From Patiria pectinifera (lineage: Eukaryota; Echinodermata; Asteroidea; Valvatida; Asterinidae), in NCBI GenBank assembly GCA_029964075.1, contig CM057135.1, positions 8,148,863-8,212,862 of the forward strand: a DNA stretch of 64,000 nt, in the 5' to 3' direction. The translations under genes were made by a program, and so were the position numbers. This document shows positions 33,929-46,202 of the stretch, piece after piece (position 1 is the stretch's first letter; every line of letters begins with the position of its first letter). The notes beneath the pieces are model-generated. The model searched no databases. It saw only the letters and a list, made by a program, of their open reading frames with translations, and was not told the DNA's origin.

Positions 33929-34646
33929 TAGTCTGGTTCCCCGACCTGACAATTTCCCCCGACGTCTACACGTCTAAATTGTAGGTCAGGCAGCCTCTGT
34001 GGCTAAAAATAAACATGACGACATTGACGGCCCTTTTTCAAAGCTCGGCTTCGTTTCCGAACTCCCTTTATCACGAAGCTTTTAATGTTCCGATCATTTT
34101 TTTTTTTTTAATAAATCACTTGCTTCATATATCATACAGTTATGATATACAGTTTAATACTGCTGTAAGAAAACATTGACTAATTTTGACCTAGAATCTT
34201 CAAAGTTAGACACCCAAACATCACTGTAAGCAGGCGGAGCCGAATTGAGACCACGCCGAGTTTTGGAAAATGCCGGTAACGGTCGTCAAATTCTAGTGCA
34301 TGACGCAGCAAAAAGTTCGCCCCTCGTATTCGATCCGAGTGCAAAATCGTCGTTGAATTTCAAGTTTTCTAAATAAAAGCAATGCATATTAATTATCAAC
34401 TAGATTTTTGAAGTTTTTAATAAGCAATTAGCAGTTAATAAAACCTATATTATACTCGGAAATACTCGGACACTATCCGATTGTCGACGAAACGAATTCG
34501 GCAAACTTCGGACATTTTCGGAAAAAGGAGGCATTCCTCCCGTTTTAGTCACGTGACGTATATTGTAATACAATGTATTACCGGTGGCTACCGGACCTAA
34601 GATTCATCAGGAATAGTCAGAATCTTTTGGTCTGGGAACCAGACTA
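33929..34646. mobile_element. MITE with TAGTCTGGTTCCC ends and 9-bp target duplication
   Basis: The left end is TAGTCTGGTTCCC and the right end GGGAACCAGACTA. The 9-bp direct repeat GTAATACAC lies at 33920-33928 and 34647-34655. There is no gene inside; a CpG-containing GC-richer segment is at 34215-34350. An 83-bp miniature with the same termini is at 49950-50032. The class (Mutator-like by duplication length) is inference. Confidence 0.88.
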
Positions 34647-34655
34647 GTAATACAC

Positions 34656-34888
34656 GTACTGGAGTGAATGTTTTCTTTATTTACAAATTCCTGAGTGCAT
34701 TTAATTATAAGTAGGGCCGGGGCGAGCACAAATTTTTTAAGTATGGGCGAGCAGTCACGCGTGTATTAAACTCTTAAATCTTCGTACGCCACACAAACAC
34801 CTGATTGTACAATCGTGAACAGGATATTAGAATTCGCAGAGTGTGCATGAGGAGAATGCCAGGAATTCAGGATTTGCTATATAAGTGA
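34656..34888. other. No feature seen
   Basis: AT-rich spacer between the MITE and the hairpin array; nothing recognised. Confidence 0.4.
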
Positions 34889-36185
34889 TATGGAGGTTCA
34901 AAAGTGCCCATCTGCTTTTCTGCTTTCAAAACAGCAGAAAAGCAGATCGAACGTTTTTCTAAAATGCATATTTCTGCTTTTCTACTTTCCTGCTACCAGA
35001 AAAGCAGATTTTACTTTTTACCCTTACAGTTGCGGTTCAAAAGTGGCCATCTGCTTTTCTGCTTTTAAAACAGCAGAAAAGCAGATTGAACGTTTTGAAC
35101 AAATCGTATTTTCGACTTTTCTCCTTCCCAAGAAAGCAAATCGAACATTTTTGTCACACTGGTCTAAAAACGGGCTATCGTCTTTCCTGCTAGCAGAAAA
35201 GCAGATTGAACGTTTTGGACTATTGCAATTTTCTGCTTTTCTGTTTTTCTGCTTTCTAAGAAAGCAGATCGAACGTTTTTGCCACGGTGGTCTAAAAGTG
35301 GCCAATCGTCTTTTCTGCCAGCAGAAAAGCAGATTGAGCATGGGTTTGGACAAATCCACTTTTCTCCTTTTCTGCTGTCCAACAGAGCTCATTAAACGTT
35401 AGCTGCTGCTATCAGTACCTACCAAAAAATGGACGGTTCCAAGTAACTCCGCCTTTTTCAATTACGTCAACATTGTGCTAACTCACCAATCCGCTGACAG
35501 TTCTATTAAAAAAAAAAAGCATGAACACGTACGCGCGTATACTTGTCCTATATATCCGGCCTAACAGTTTAATTTGAGTGTGGGACTTGTCTGTAATTTC
35601 TAGAGGGGTTGCTTGGCTCTAGTGAGATGGGCGGGGGGGGGGGGGGTGTTGGGGGGGTTCCGGGTTTGCAATGCTCTATTTTTTCGTTTATTTCAATTTT
35701 AGGATTTTTCTGTTATTGCATCGTCTCGGTTCGCTCATTTTTATCCCTGTTTCTGAACTTGGCTTAAAATAAAATATAATGGGCGATCGTCCAAAGTTAT
35801 AATTGAACGTCACAACACAAATAAAACTCGCTGCATTATTTATTAATTTATTTTTAAATAAAGAAAATTAATTAGTTACTTCAAACTTCAAGGATTAATT
35901 TTTTTCCTACAAGGAAAAACTTAATGATCTACAGTGAAGCTTCTTTCATCCCCGACGGGGCGAGGATTTGGCAAAGATCTTTGTTTAAATTATCTTTAAT
36001 TTTCTTTTTATTTTGAATATTTCCTTTGGTACTCAGTATTGTCTCGAAATTCATTAAATTTATCGCTGAGGTACGAAATTACTTTAAAGTAAGTTACAAA
36101 ATATAAATGGGAGCGTCTGGAATAAGCCTTTGGACCAGTAAACCGATTTGCAGTCAAACACACCAGTTTTCAAGTTACAAAATCC
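34889..36185. repeat. Hairpin-array repeat, copy 1
   Basis: The first 500 bases carry about six palindromes of the type TCTGCTTTTCTGC...GCAGAAAAGCAGA, each followed by TTGAACGTTT or close variants. The remaining 700 bases are AT-rich with a G-tract at 35631-35644. The whole stretch reappears inverted at 54160-55408. Open frames across the palindromes (such as 34890-35402) translate the repeat and are not genes. Confidence 0.85.
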
Positions 36186-36690
36186 GGACCAGGACAAATA
36201 TACAGACATCTTTCGTTAATCATGAAACTATTCTTATCTTGAAAATGCACTACAGAGTAAATTTGGACGTGTGGTGGGCGTGGAAGTCGTGGTCTCTCCT
36301 ACTTTGTGAAAATGGACGAGTCCGACACCCGGCGCATCAAAGCGATATGGTGGCGGTGCGCGCAACAGATAACAACAATGTGTATAGCCCGACCTTAAAC
36401 ACCGACTCTATAACAAAGATCGGCTTCGTCTCGATCTTCGGATCGGCTCAGTTCTTTGTTGTTCGGACCAAATTAAAATAATCCCATTCCGGTAGTCCAA
36501 ATATACCTATCTTGATCAAGCTGGATTGGGGGGGGGGGGGTCGAGGCTGCGCTTGCGACGTGCTGTGATACCGTCCATTCTCTCACGCGAAAAAAAATGA
36601 GTTTTTGGAATCCAATCTTAACATCTTGTCTTTTATAGTTGAAAAAAGGTTGTAACTTACATTTTTTCTTACCATCCAATGGCAAAAATT
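36186..36690. other. No gene recognised; G-tract
   Basis: Contains a G-tract at about 36529-36540 and a plus-strand open frame of 124 codons (36107-36481) without family resemblance. Probably intergenic or intronic sequence upstream of the DDE-core gene. Confidence 0.35.
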
Positions 36691-36854
36691 GTAATGAAAA
36701 TGAGATACATTTCGACGTTGGTGGCGCACTTGTTTTGCCCCCCCCCCCCCGAGCTGGAATTAAGTAATTCAGGGATACCATGACGTTGGATTCTGCAGCT
36801 GGGGACAAAACCAAGGTAGATCCTCCTTGATTTGATCGGGAAAAAATGTTCTAG

Positions 36855-38783
36855 GGGCAATTTCTGCAATGGAGAGACTCGATCAACACGTCATACATTA
36901 GAGAGGCAGTCCATAGTGGAATATCTTATAAGGCCAAGCAAAAAAAATGGTGTGTTTACGGTAACGGCCTGAAAAAAATTCCAGGTAGGTAGGGAAATAA
37001 TTTTATTTTGTATTTTTTTTTTTCATTTCAGTTCAGCATGCCCATGCGTGTTCAGGCTTTCGCAAAAAATTGTATAAAACCACTATTCAAGCATTGAAGA
37101 TATTCAATCGATACATTTCAATCCAAATTAATTTGTATCGTCGGCCAGGGTTCTCACCAGGATTTTTTTCAAACATGTGGGGGAAGATTAGCTGTGATTC
37201 AACAACCCGAAAATGTTTGAACTTTGGAAGCTCTCTGGTGCATTTTAGAGCAAATCCGGGGGTCTTTATCTTAAGATTTGTCCTTGAAATTCAGAGGAGA
37301 TCTTGTAGGTCACTAATATTTTTGTAATTAAAGAAAAAAAAATCAAAATTGTTAACTTAAAAAAAGTAACATTTCACAACCTGAGTTTCATTGCTTCCTA
37401 ACTAGAAAACGGTATGAATTACATTTACATGTAAGTTTCAAATTAAGAAATTAAGGTGGAGAAAAAAACAACTTTTGCTTCCGATTACATGCCTTTCAAA
37501 ATAGCGTCAGTAGGTCGAAAAATTATTTCGCCAATTTTTTTGGGGTGCTGATTAATGGAGCATCATTCGTACTAATAGAGCAAGGATCATGTTTATTTTG
37601 TGCCTGGATTATTTTCATTTGCGCCACGAAAATTATCAAGACTGGCTATCAAAAGTCATGAAAGTGATTAAAACTTGCATCACCTAATTAAAAATATATT
37701 TGAGGTCGGTGATTCCACTTTATGCTTAACATACATCACGGCCGCTGGCACCGCCAACATTCCGCCTGGCTGGCCGAACATCGCTCCGTGCTCTCGGCCC
37801 ACGTGGCCGCAAATCTTGCACTACTGCAGAAACACGCTACGATGTTTCGCCACAAGTTCGAGCTTTGCAATCTCGTCATTTTAATGGAAAAACATACAAG
37901 GAAGGAAAGATCACGTTCTGTGAATTAATTCGCAGAAATTCTCTTTCTCCAGCGATGTTTGTTTGGTAATATTTTTACGATCCAACTTCGGCCCACTACA
38001 TCATTATGCTGTATGCATGATACGAAGTATGGACCACAGAGGCAGTAGTCACTGGTTTCGGTCCTTCATCATAGCATTGATTCCGTTAGCTGGCGAAGGG
38101 AACCAGTGTACCATGCTGTATGTTACGTTAGCTGGGTGCTGCTAGCTGGTGGTCGACAGAAAACGTCATCGTGTGCATTTTGATCACACATGCATCGGAA
38201 AAACAGGATTTTGGTCCAGATTTTGAAATAATGACGTATGTTACAATCAAATTGTGCATTTTAATGGCGTGTATGATAATTATATTGTGCGTATCAGGGG
38301 CTAAAAAAATGTGATCGGCATTTTTTTGTCGGCGTATCGGGCCGGCCGCAATTCTAGCGTACGTATCAGGCCGATACGAAGTACGCACGTTTGTATGTGG
38401 GGAGAACCATGGGAGAACCATGTCGGCCAGCCAGGCGTACCCCGATGCGTTCGTGCAAAAATAATCGTACTTCGTAGTTTGAGAATTCAAGTTTTGAGAT
38501 TGTCGCGATTTCCGCACGTTTAACACAGGTACGTTTGTGTCAAATCATGGTCAGATTCCACTGGAATCCAGTGTGAAAAATGTTTTTTGTTCGTGGCAAA
38601 TAATTAAAAGTACTTGAAATGTTTGAAATTTGTCAATTACCAACCTTCAAAATGGCAATAAAAAGTTTGAGGTCGGCAATTTGGCCGAAAAAATTCCAGG
38701 TCGGTCGGGTTACCGTAAACACACCATTTTTTTTTTTTTGGCCTAAGGACATCGCCCTATCACTTCAACGTCGTTTTCCCAAA
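36855..38783 (+). pseudogene. Duplicated, truncated first-exon fragment of the DDE-core gene
   Basis: A copy of the exon half 36855-36930 (INTSYIREAVHSGISY) is followed by the transposon, then 38744-38783 (DIALSLQRRFP), after which the reading leaves the exon because the next duplication unit starts. It lacks the rest of the gene downstream and is therefore a by-product of the tandem duplication. Confidence 0.75.
36932..38743. mobile_element. Harbinger-like non-autonomous element, copy A
   Basis: 1,812 bp. Terminal repeats GGCCAAGCAAAAAAAATGG and its complement; TGTGTTTACGGTAAC is shared by both ends. Flanked by TAA at 36929-36931 and 38744-38746. A TWA 3-bp duplication is the PIF/Harbinger signature. 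Internal open frames (for example 38128-38526 minus) have no transposase or Myb-like motif. Confidence 0.85.
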
Positions 38784-38941
38784 ATGAGATACATTTCGAC
38801 GTTGGTGGCGCACTTGTTTTGCCCCCCCCCCCCCCCCGAGCTGGAATTAAGTAATTCAGGGATACCATGACGTTGGATTCTGCAGCTGGGGACAAAACCA
38901 AGGTAGATCCTCCTTGATTTGATCGGGAAAAAATGTTCTAG

Positions 38942-41900
38942 GGGCAATTTCTGCAATGGAGAGACTCGATCAACACGTCATACATTAGAGAGGCAGTCCA
39001 TAGTGGAATATCTTATAAGGCCAAGCAAAAAAAATGGTGTGTTTACGGTAACGGCCTGAAAAAAATTCCAGGTAGGTAGGGAAATAATTTTATTTTGTAA
39101 TTTTTTTTTTCATTTCAGTTCAGCATGCCCATGCGTGTTCAGGCTTTCGCAAAAAATTGTATAAAACCACTATTCAAGCATTGAAGACATTCAATCGATA
39201 CATTTCAATCCAAATTAATTTGTATCGTCGGCCAGGGTTCTCACCAGGATTTTTTTCAAACATGTGGGGGAAGATTAGCTGTGATTCAACAACCCGAAAA
39301 TGTTTGAACTTTGGAAGCTCTCTGGTGCATTTTAGAGCAAATCCGGGGGTCTTTATCTTAAGATTTGTCCTTGAAATTCAGAGGAGATCTTGTAGGTCAC
39401 TAATATTTTTGTAATTAAAGAAAAAAATCAAAATTGTTAACTTAAAAAAGTAACATTTCACAACCTGAGTTTCATTGCTTCCTAACTAGAAAACGGTATG
39501 AATTACATTTACATGTAAGTTTCAAATTAAGAAATTAAGGTGGAGAAAAAAACAACTTTTGCTTCCGATTACATGCCTTTCAAAATAGCGTCAGTAGGTC
39601 GAAAAATTATTTCGCCAATTTTTTTGGGGTGCTGATTAATGGAGCATCATTCGTACTAATAGAGCAAGGATCATGTTTATTTTGTGCCTGGATTATTTTC
39701 ATTTGCGCCACGAAAATTATCAAGACTGGCTATCAAAAGTCATGAAAGTGATTAAAACTTGCATCACCTAATTAAAAATATATTTGAGGTCGGTGATTCC
39801 ACTTTATGCTTAACATACATCACGGCCGCTGGCACCGCCAACATTCCGCCTGGCTGGCCGAACATCACTCCGTGCTCTCGGCCCACGTGGCCGCAAATCT
39901 TGCACTACTGCAGAAACACGCTACGATGTTTCGCCACAAGTTCGAGCTTTGCAATCTCGTCATTTTAATGGAAAAACATACAAGGAAGGAAAGATCACGT
40001 TCTGTGAATTAATTCGCAGAAATTCTCTTTCTCCAGCGATGTTTGTTTGGTAATATTTTTACGATCCAACTTCGGCCCACTACATCATTATGCTGTATGC
40101 ATGATACGAAGTATGGACCACAGAGGCAGTAGTCACTGGTTTCGGTCCTTCATCATAGCATTGATTCCGTTAGCTGGCGAAGGGAACCAGTGTACCATGC
40201 TGTATGTTACGTTAGCTGGGTGCTAGCTGGTGGTCGACAGAAAACGTCATCGTGTGCATTTTGATCACACATGCATCGGAAAAACAGGATTTTGGTCCAG
40301 ATTTTGAAATAATGACGTATGTTACAATCAAATTGTGCATTTTAATGGCGTGTATGATAATTATATTGTGCGTATCAGGGGCTAAAAAAATGTGATCGGC
40401 ATTTTTTTGTCGGCGTATCGGGCCGGCCGCAATTCTAGCGTACGTATCAGGCCGATACGAAGTACGCACGTTTGTATGTGGGGAGAACCATGGGAGAACC
40501 ATGTCGGCCAGCCAGGCGTACCCCGATGCGTTCGTGCAAAAATAATCGTACTTCGTAGTTTGAGAATTCAAGTTTTGAGATTGTCGCGATTTCCGCACGT
40601 TTAACACAGGTACGTTTGTGTCAAATCATGGTCAGATTCCACTGGAATCCAGTGTGAAAAATGTTTTTTGTTCGTGGCAAATAATTAAAAGTACTTGAAA
40701 TGTTTGAAATTTGTCAATTACCAACCTTCAAAATGGCAATAAAAAGTTTGAGGTCGGCAATTTGGCCGAAAAAATTCCAGGTCGGTCGGGTTACCGTAAA
40801 CACACCATTTTTGTTTGTTTGGCCTAAGGACATCGCCCTATCACTTCAACGTCGTTTTCCCAATTTGCGGGGACTGTCCCTGAAAAGTTTCCGGCGCTAC
40901 TGCAAAAAATTTGGCATATGTCAGGTCAGCGACCGTGAGCTTGATGAAACTGTTCGACGCTCCATTTTAGAGGTAAGATTTTAATTGCAGTGTACTACGG
41001 ACGGTAGGTCCAAAGAAGTTGCGGTGACCTTCGATCTTGATCATCACTAGCCCCATAAATGTGGCCTATTTACTGGACTGCCTCCGTAAACATAGGCCAC
41101 ACATCCACATGTACAAAAACGTGTCGCACTTTGCCAAATTTTGATTTTCGCATTTAGGCTTAGTTTGTAGGTTGTTTTGCTTAAGAAGTTTTGCTTAAGA
41201 AGCATACTCACCCTCTTTATAGGCTAATCAGAAATTGCTGCCTTTTTCAGAAGTATATTTTTCGTGACATTTCCAGATTCATTTTTACACGTTTGGCCGT
41301 ATCAAAATTTCAACATGAAATTTCACAAAAATTAGACATCTGGAAAAGGCAGCACTTTCTGACTAGCCTATAAAGAGGGTGAGTATGCTTCTAAAGCAAA
41401 AAAAACCCCACAAACTAAGCCTAAATGTGAAAATCAAAATTTGGCAAAGTGCGACACGTTTTTGTACATGTGGATGTGTGGCCTATGTTTACGGAGGCAG
41501 TCCAGTAAAATAGGCCACATTTATGGGGCTAGATCATCACCCCTGCCACTTTAGGGCGCTATTTATGATATTTGAAGTAACCTTTAACTAAAACCCAAAT
41601 TTGCTCAGTCCAAATTCAGTTTCTTTTCCCCAACATAATTTGCACTAACACTGATCAAAATGTGGTCCAAATCAGTGAAATGCGAGCAACACCCTAGTTT
41701 TGTAATAATCTGTAGTTATATTCAGTACATTCAGTTCTGAGATTAAACTTGGAGTTAAAATCAGTTTTTAAAAACCGAGTTTGAATATTTAACAGTCAAA
41801 ATAGGTTACAAGATTGTGTTTCAAGGAATCTTCTCGTATTTGAAATCTTAATTTCTGAGGGTTTTCCATTGGACTGGCTATGATAACTCGTTACTATTAC

Positions 41901-44630
41901 TCGTATTTATGCAGGTTGGTCCACTTTATGGCCGTAGGATGATGGCTGGGTACTTAAGGGCTAATGGAGTAACTGTTAGTCTGAGCAGAGTCGCTAAATC
42001 GCTTGAGAGACTGGATCCCCATAGTTATAACATCAGGCGTACTGATGCCGGAGACAGAACGAACCCGAGGCTATACACAGCCAGCTATTATGGCCACAAG
42101 ATTCATTTAGATCAGAACGAAAAGCTGGCGATGTATGGCGTAACACACGTCTGTGCCAGAGATGAATATAGTGGCAGGATTGTCGACCTTATTACCATCC
42201 CACGAAAATGCAACATCAAAATCGTGGATACACTGTTCAGGTAAGTATTTATGAAAACTCCCAGGCTTTTTTCAAAAACTATATATAGGCCTACACGACA
42301 GGGGCATAGATGATTGCTCTTTGCAAACGTCATGCCTAAACTAAACAGTGACGTTTTCTGCCAGGCGTCATGCGCTGTATTTTTGTACACTTAAACCGTA
42401 ATGGTTTCAGACTACGTCGGTTGACTTTTGGCTTTTATCGGTTAACGTTTTGAAAATTAGTCAGGACTGAATCCCCTAACCCTCACCCACCCCCTCCGCC
42501 CCCAGCAAACACACCTTCTGGGTGGTGTGGTCAACAAATCCATATTCAGCCTAACCCAAACCAAACCAAACCTGCCCCACCCTACCCAACTCAAAAATCT
42601 TTTCGCATTTTTCTGTAGGTGATGGAATTTTGTTAACTGTATTGTTTGTTTATATTTTGTATTCAGGCCAATATTGATGTGGGAAGGTGTATGGACACAA
42701 CTCCGCGTAGACCAGGGAACTGAATTCGTGTTGACAACCTTTATCCAAGACTGCCTTGCTGAATATAGACCAGAACAAAACTGTGCTCCCTGGGTTGCAA
42801 CATCATCTGTTCATGTGAGGGAACAGCCTATCTATTATCGTGCCAATTTTATCTTTTATCTTGGGGGGGGGGGACCATTTTTATGCCTGTAAAATATTTC
42901 CAAAAGCTTATATCCCAAATTTGTTTCAGCCTGCACGTTTTTTTTCCAAAAGATAAGCCTATTATTTATCTTGCAAGAAATTATTTATTTGCAAAAGGTT
43001 AACCCCGAATCATTTGAGTTTATTTACTCTCAAAAGATTAGCCCCGTTTTTACACTGCACAGGTGAACTGAATTTAATTTCAATACTGCTCCGTTCAATA
43101 AATGCAAAGCTATAAAACTGATTTGAAATACAATTAACAGTTGTTGACTGCTCACTGTTTCAAGCGCTGTCTCAGAAACGTGCTATTTGAGAATTTTTTG
43201 GAATTCTGGATGGTCTATAATAATTATCTTGGTGCCTTTTGATGCAATCTAGCAGTTAACGACGTACAAATAAAATAACCTTTAAAAGGGGACATTATAC
43301 CATATATAGGCGTTCCCACAATCCAAAATATTAAGGGGGGGAACACTTTCCCACGGGATCGCCGCCCATGACTGGCACTATATACCTCTTTCACTACTTC
43401 TCTTGGCTTTAAACTTCCCAGGCAACAAACTTATTCGCTTTAATTTTATTCACATGGCTGAAATTGATAAATTTGTATACTTTTGTTTATGTTTCGGGCG
43501 TGACTATTTGAATGCACAAGAATGATACATGCATGCGCGAAGGGACGTGCATGTTTCGTACTCACACCTATAGTCAATATCATTTGTTTACCTGTTTTTG
43601 TGGTTTTTAATTTTCATTTTGTACCAAAGAATTTACGAATTGAAAGGATATGGCCGGAGGTAAATCAACGTGTGAACTACCCATTGAAGCGTGTTGTAGT
43701 GGCCATGCACGAACAAGGCCTGATCCACATGCAAGATGACGTGGAAAAGTTCTGTGTCTCCATGGGCCTCATCAAAGTGGCAAGGATCGGGGTTCAACGA
43801 TTCATGTCAAGTTGGAACAACCACCACATGAGAGGTACACTAACGAGTTCTTTTATTCTGTTTCTGTCTTACACATTAAAAGAAGTCAACTAATATAAAC
43901 AAAACATACTTTTTACACTTTTTATTGTGTGATGAACTAATTTTGAAAAAAGAGTATGATTAAAAAGAGTATGATTGGCTTATAGATATATTTTCTGGAA
44001 AAGCTAGTCACGCTATGACATTGTTTGAGAGTGTTGATTTAAAAAAAAAAAAATGGTGATAGTAGCAGTGGTAGCTGGCAAATCTTGCTTTTGATATCTT
44101 TTATATACAACAGGAATGATAATGCATGGAAAATCTATTTAACTAGGATTATGAGACAACAATTTCATTAGTATCTTTCATGTTCAAATTATGGAGGCCT
44201 CAAATTAGGTAACATATATTTGCCTCTCCAAAATGTTAATATTTTGTGAAATTAAATTATGTCAATGCTTAATTTTCCTTTTCTTTTTATAGCATCTATT
44301 GGAAGACCAGGCGCAACAGGAACACCTGAGCAATGTTTTCAGCAAAATAACCGAGTTGCATCTCTAATGCATGTTCATGTGCCGACAACAGAAGAACTAG
44401 TTCATCTGTATCAGCAAAGGGGCGGACGCATCGAGAGCTCAGGTAGATTTGGTTGGGACCCAATCGGTGATGACATGCAGCTTGTTCATAAGCGCCAACG
44501 TAGACTTGAACTCAACTTTCCATCCTATGAAGAGTGCTTAAACTCAGCGGTGCGTGGTGACAATCAACCGCTTCAACAAACCATTATCGGTTGTATCAGA
44601 ATAACCTTCAACATTGTGAATACATTGTAG
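38942..44630 (+). CDS. Multi-exon protein with DDE integrase-like core, first exon split by a transposon
   Basis: Exon A: 38942-39018 plus 40828-40972, separated by the Harbinger-like element. Exon B: 41915-42240. Exon C: 42667-42814. Exon D: 43630-43834. Exon E: 44293-44630 (stop). Intron phases agree (0, 2, 0, 1) and all splice sites are GT/AG. Exon A resembles a helix-turn-helix region (SYKDIALSLQRRFPNLRGLS). Exons B-D form an rve/DDE-like core: D in HLDQNEKL, D in RVDQGTEF, E in RIERIWPEVN. Exon E (PSYEECLNSAV) is a conserved tail. It matches a widespread fish/invertebrate family of integrase-core proteins of unknown function, probably transposon-derived. Coding is open in B-E; further 5' exons are not seen. 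Confidence 0.75.
39019..40824. mobile_element. Harbinger-like non-autonomous element, copy B
   Basis: 1,806 bp, flanked by TAA at 39016-39018 and 40825-40827, almost identical to copy A because both arose with the tandem duplication. It interrupts the first recognised exon of the DDE-core gene inside the codon pair TAT|AAG (Tyr-Lys). Confidence 0.88.
40700..40972 (+). other. Open frame running from transposon into exon A
   Basis: An ATG at 40700 inside copy B opens a frame that crosses the element end and continues in the frame of the DDE-core exon (VWPKDIALSLQRRFP). If transcription started in or passed through the element, a protein with about 43 transposon-encoded N-terminal residues could be made. 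This is potential only. Confidence 0.35.
41048..41531. mobile_element. Foldback MITE copy 2, with 9-bp target duplication
   Basis: Same family as 2145-2609: TAGCCCCATAAATGTGGCC start and TTTATGGGGCTA end. Flanked by GATCATCAC at 41039-41047 and 41532-41540. It lies in the intron between exons A and B of the DDE-core gene. The arms are slightly more diverged from each other than in copy 1. Confidence 0.9.
42241..42666 (+). other. Intron B-C of the DDE-core gene
   Basis: Starts GTAAGT, ends TTGTATTCAG. Contains a pyrimidine-rich, C-rich stretch near 42480-42600; no other feature. Confidence 0.6.
42815..43629 (+). other. Intron C-D of the DDE-core gene
   Basis: Starts GTGAGG and ends TACCAAAG after a T-rich tract. 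Contains a short G-tract near 42864. No repeat family recognised. Confidence 0.55.
43835..44292 (+). other. Intron D-E of the DDE-core gene
   Basis: Starts GTACAC and ends TTTTTATAG. AT-rich; nothing else seen. Confidence 0.55.
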
Positions 44631-46202
44631 CGGACAGTTAAGTTAGACACAAATGCAACGATTGCATCCCCGCATTTTGTGGTAGCTCCAGTAATTTCAC
44701 GAGGCCTAAGGTTAGCCTCTCACATCTGTATATTTTTTCTGCAAAAACATAATTGTCGGAAAAATTGTAAAACCCCGTGCAAATCATCGATTGAATAATA
44801 AAGTGTACCTAATGCCACAGCACTTTGTTCGAAAACGCATTGCTATTTCAGGTTAAACTATTAAAGGCGGCTCTTTTTATCATTTATTAGCTTTTATTGA
44901 CATGCATTGATTGCCAAACTTCATTAGATGGCCAAACCTGACCTCATGTGTGTCTCTTGTTTAACATTGCGTTTTGGAACATAGGTTAATTTGTTTTTAG
45001 CAATTACAGATGGCTTGTTTAACTAGAAACCTGATTGGCTGTTGGGTATCAGAAGTAAAAGTAAGGTGTTAAATAATAAGTACATCAACATTGTTTTGGA
45101 TAATTACTTTGATTCCAAAATGACTTGACATATTGGTTTCTGGTGCGATGATCTCTGTCAACACGCTGAAAAATAGATGAGGGCCTTGCATACCACACAA
45201 GGTTCAATCATGGCTAAACTAGCTACCAGTGTCACTCTGCAGTCGTCGAACCTGGTTTAATACAAGCAGTAGTGAGGGTATCAAAATATGTTAGCATCGA
45301 GGAACCATGTCTGTTCGTGTTTCAATCAATACCAGTGTACACCAGTTGTTTGAATCTGAAATTTGTTGAATTTTGGAAATTCCCGTGTAAAATCAGATAT
45401 TTGTAATTAAAAAAAAAGACGTGGAAATCGGGACCATGTGGATCATTTTACTGTGTTTATCCTTTTGTTTCATTCATTGTCTTAATGGGATTTTGAAGGG
45501 TTGTCTGGATTAAACTTTTATTCTGCAACGAAGGCAAACATTATAAAAATTGGGTTAAGTAAATCCTTTGAAAATTTAAAAAGAATATGTGACCTGCCAA
45601 GGTAAAGATAAAGGTTTAAAAGGTTAAAACTTAGCTTTGACTTGTAAAAATGAAATGTTATAATAGTCCCCATTCACATAATTATATTACACAAAAAATC
45701 ATCTGGATTCAGATCATTGTGTGGTTTACATTAAAATAATGTACCCCCGCACCAATATTTATTTAAATCTGAATTTACTACTTGCCACGTAGTTAATCTT
45801 CCATGTATAAGATAAAATATTGAGGCTACCAAGTTGTTTTTAGGTTTGCACCCCTTAAACAATGTAGGCATGTACTTAATAGGTTGAAAGGAGAACAATG
45901 CGCAAAATAGTGTTGGCTTAGGTTTCGTTCCAGAAAGAATCCCGATATACAGGTCCGTTCGCAGGATTTTCGATGGGGGGGGGGGGGGGGGTATTAAAAT
46001 TTAAATGTTAATTGCCTCGACTTCATCCGGTATAAAATTGTAAGCGGGGTGGGAGTGGGTCTAGATGTTAATTGTTATTGGTGGTGCTTTCACCCGCATT
46101 TATATGCATGTCCAAACGGAACGCAATAGCCTTTATATGTAAGTCCAAACAAAACGCATGCACTACACACGGATGAGGCAACGTTTTCTCTGTATAGATT
46201 TT
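44631..46202. other. Intergenic, no gene seen
   Basis: Downstream of the DDE-core stop codon: AATAAAGTG at about 44800 is a plausible polyadenylation signal. Otherwise AT-rich single-copy-looking sequence, with a G-tract at 45976-45991. Confidence 0.4.

Larger units (their letters stand above)
36694..40862 (+). repeat. Tandem segmental duplication, two units of about 2.08 kb
   Basis: The two units, about 36694-38783 and 38784-40862, are nearly identical. Each contains intron sequence with a C-tract, the 5' half of a coding exon, one 1.8-kb Harbinger-like element, and the start of the 3' half of the exon. The unit junction at 38783 joins CGTTTTCCCA of the exon to AATGAGATACATT of the upstream intron. 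Confidence 0.9.

Noticed and set aside
34890-35402. 170-codon open frame rich in repeated SAFLL/KQIERF motifs
   Set aside because: It translates the palindromic GCAGAAAAGC array; the repeats are explained by DNA hairpins and the inverted copy has frames in all directions.
38128-38526. 132-codon minus-strand frame conserved in all three Harbinger-like copies
   Set aside because: Conservation follows from recent copying of the element. No transposase or Myb-like motif is seen, so I do not call a gene.
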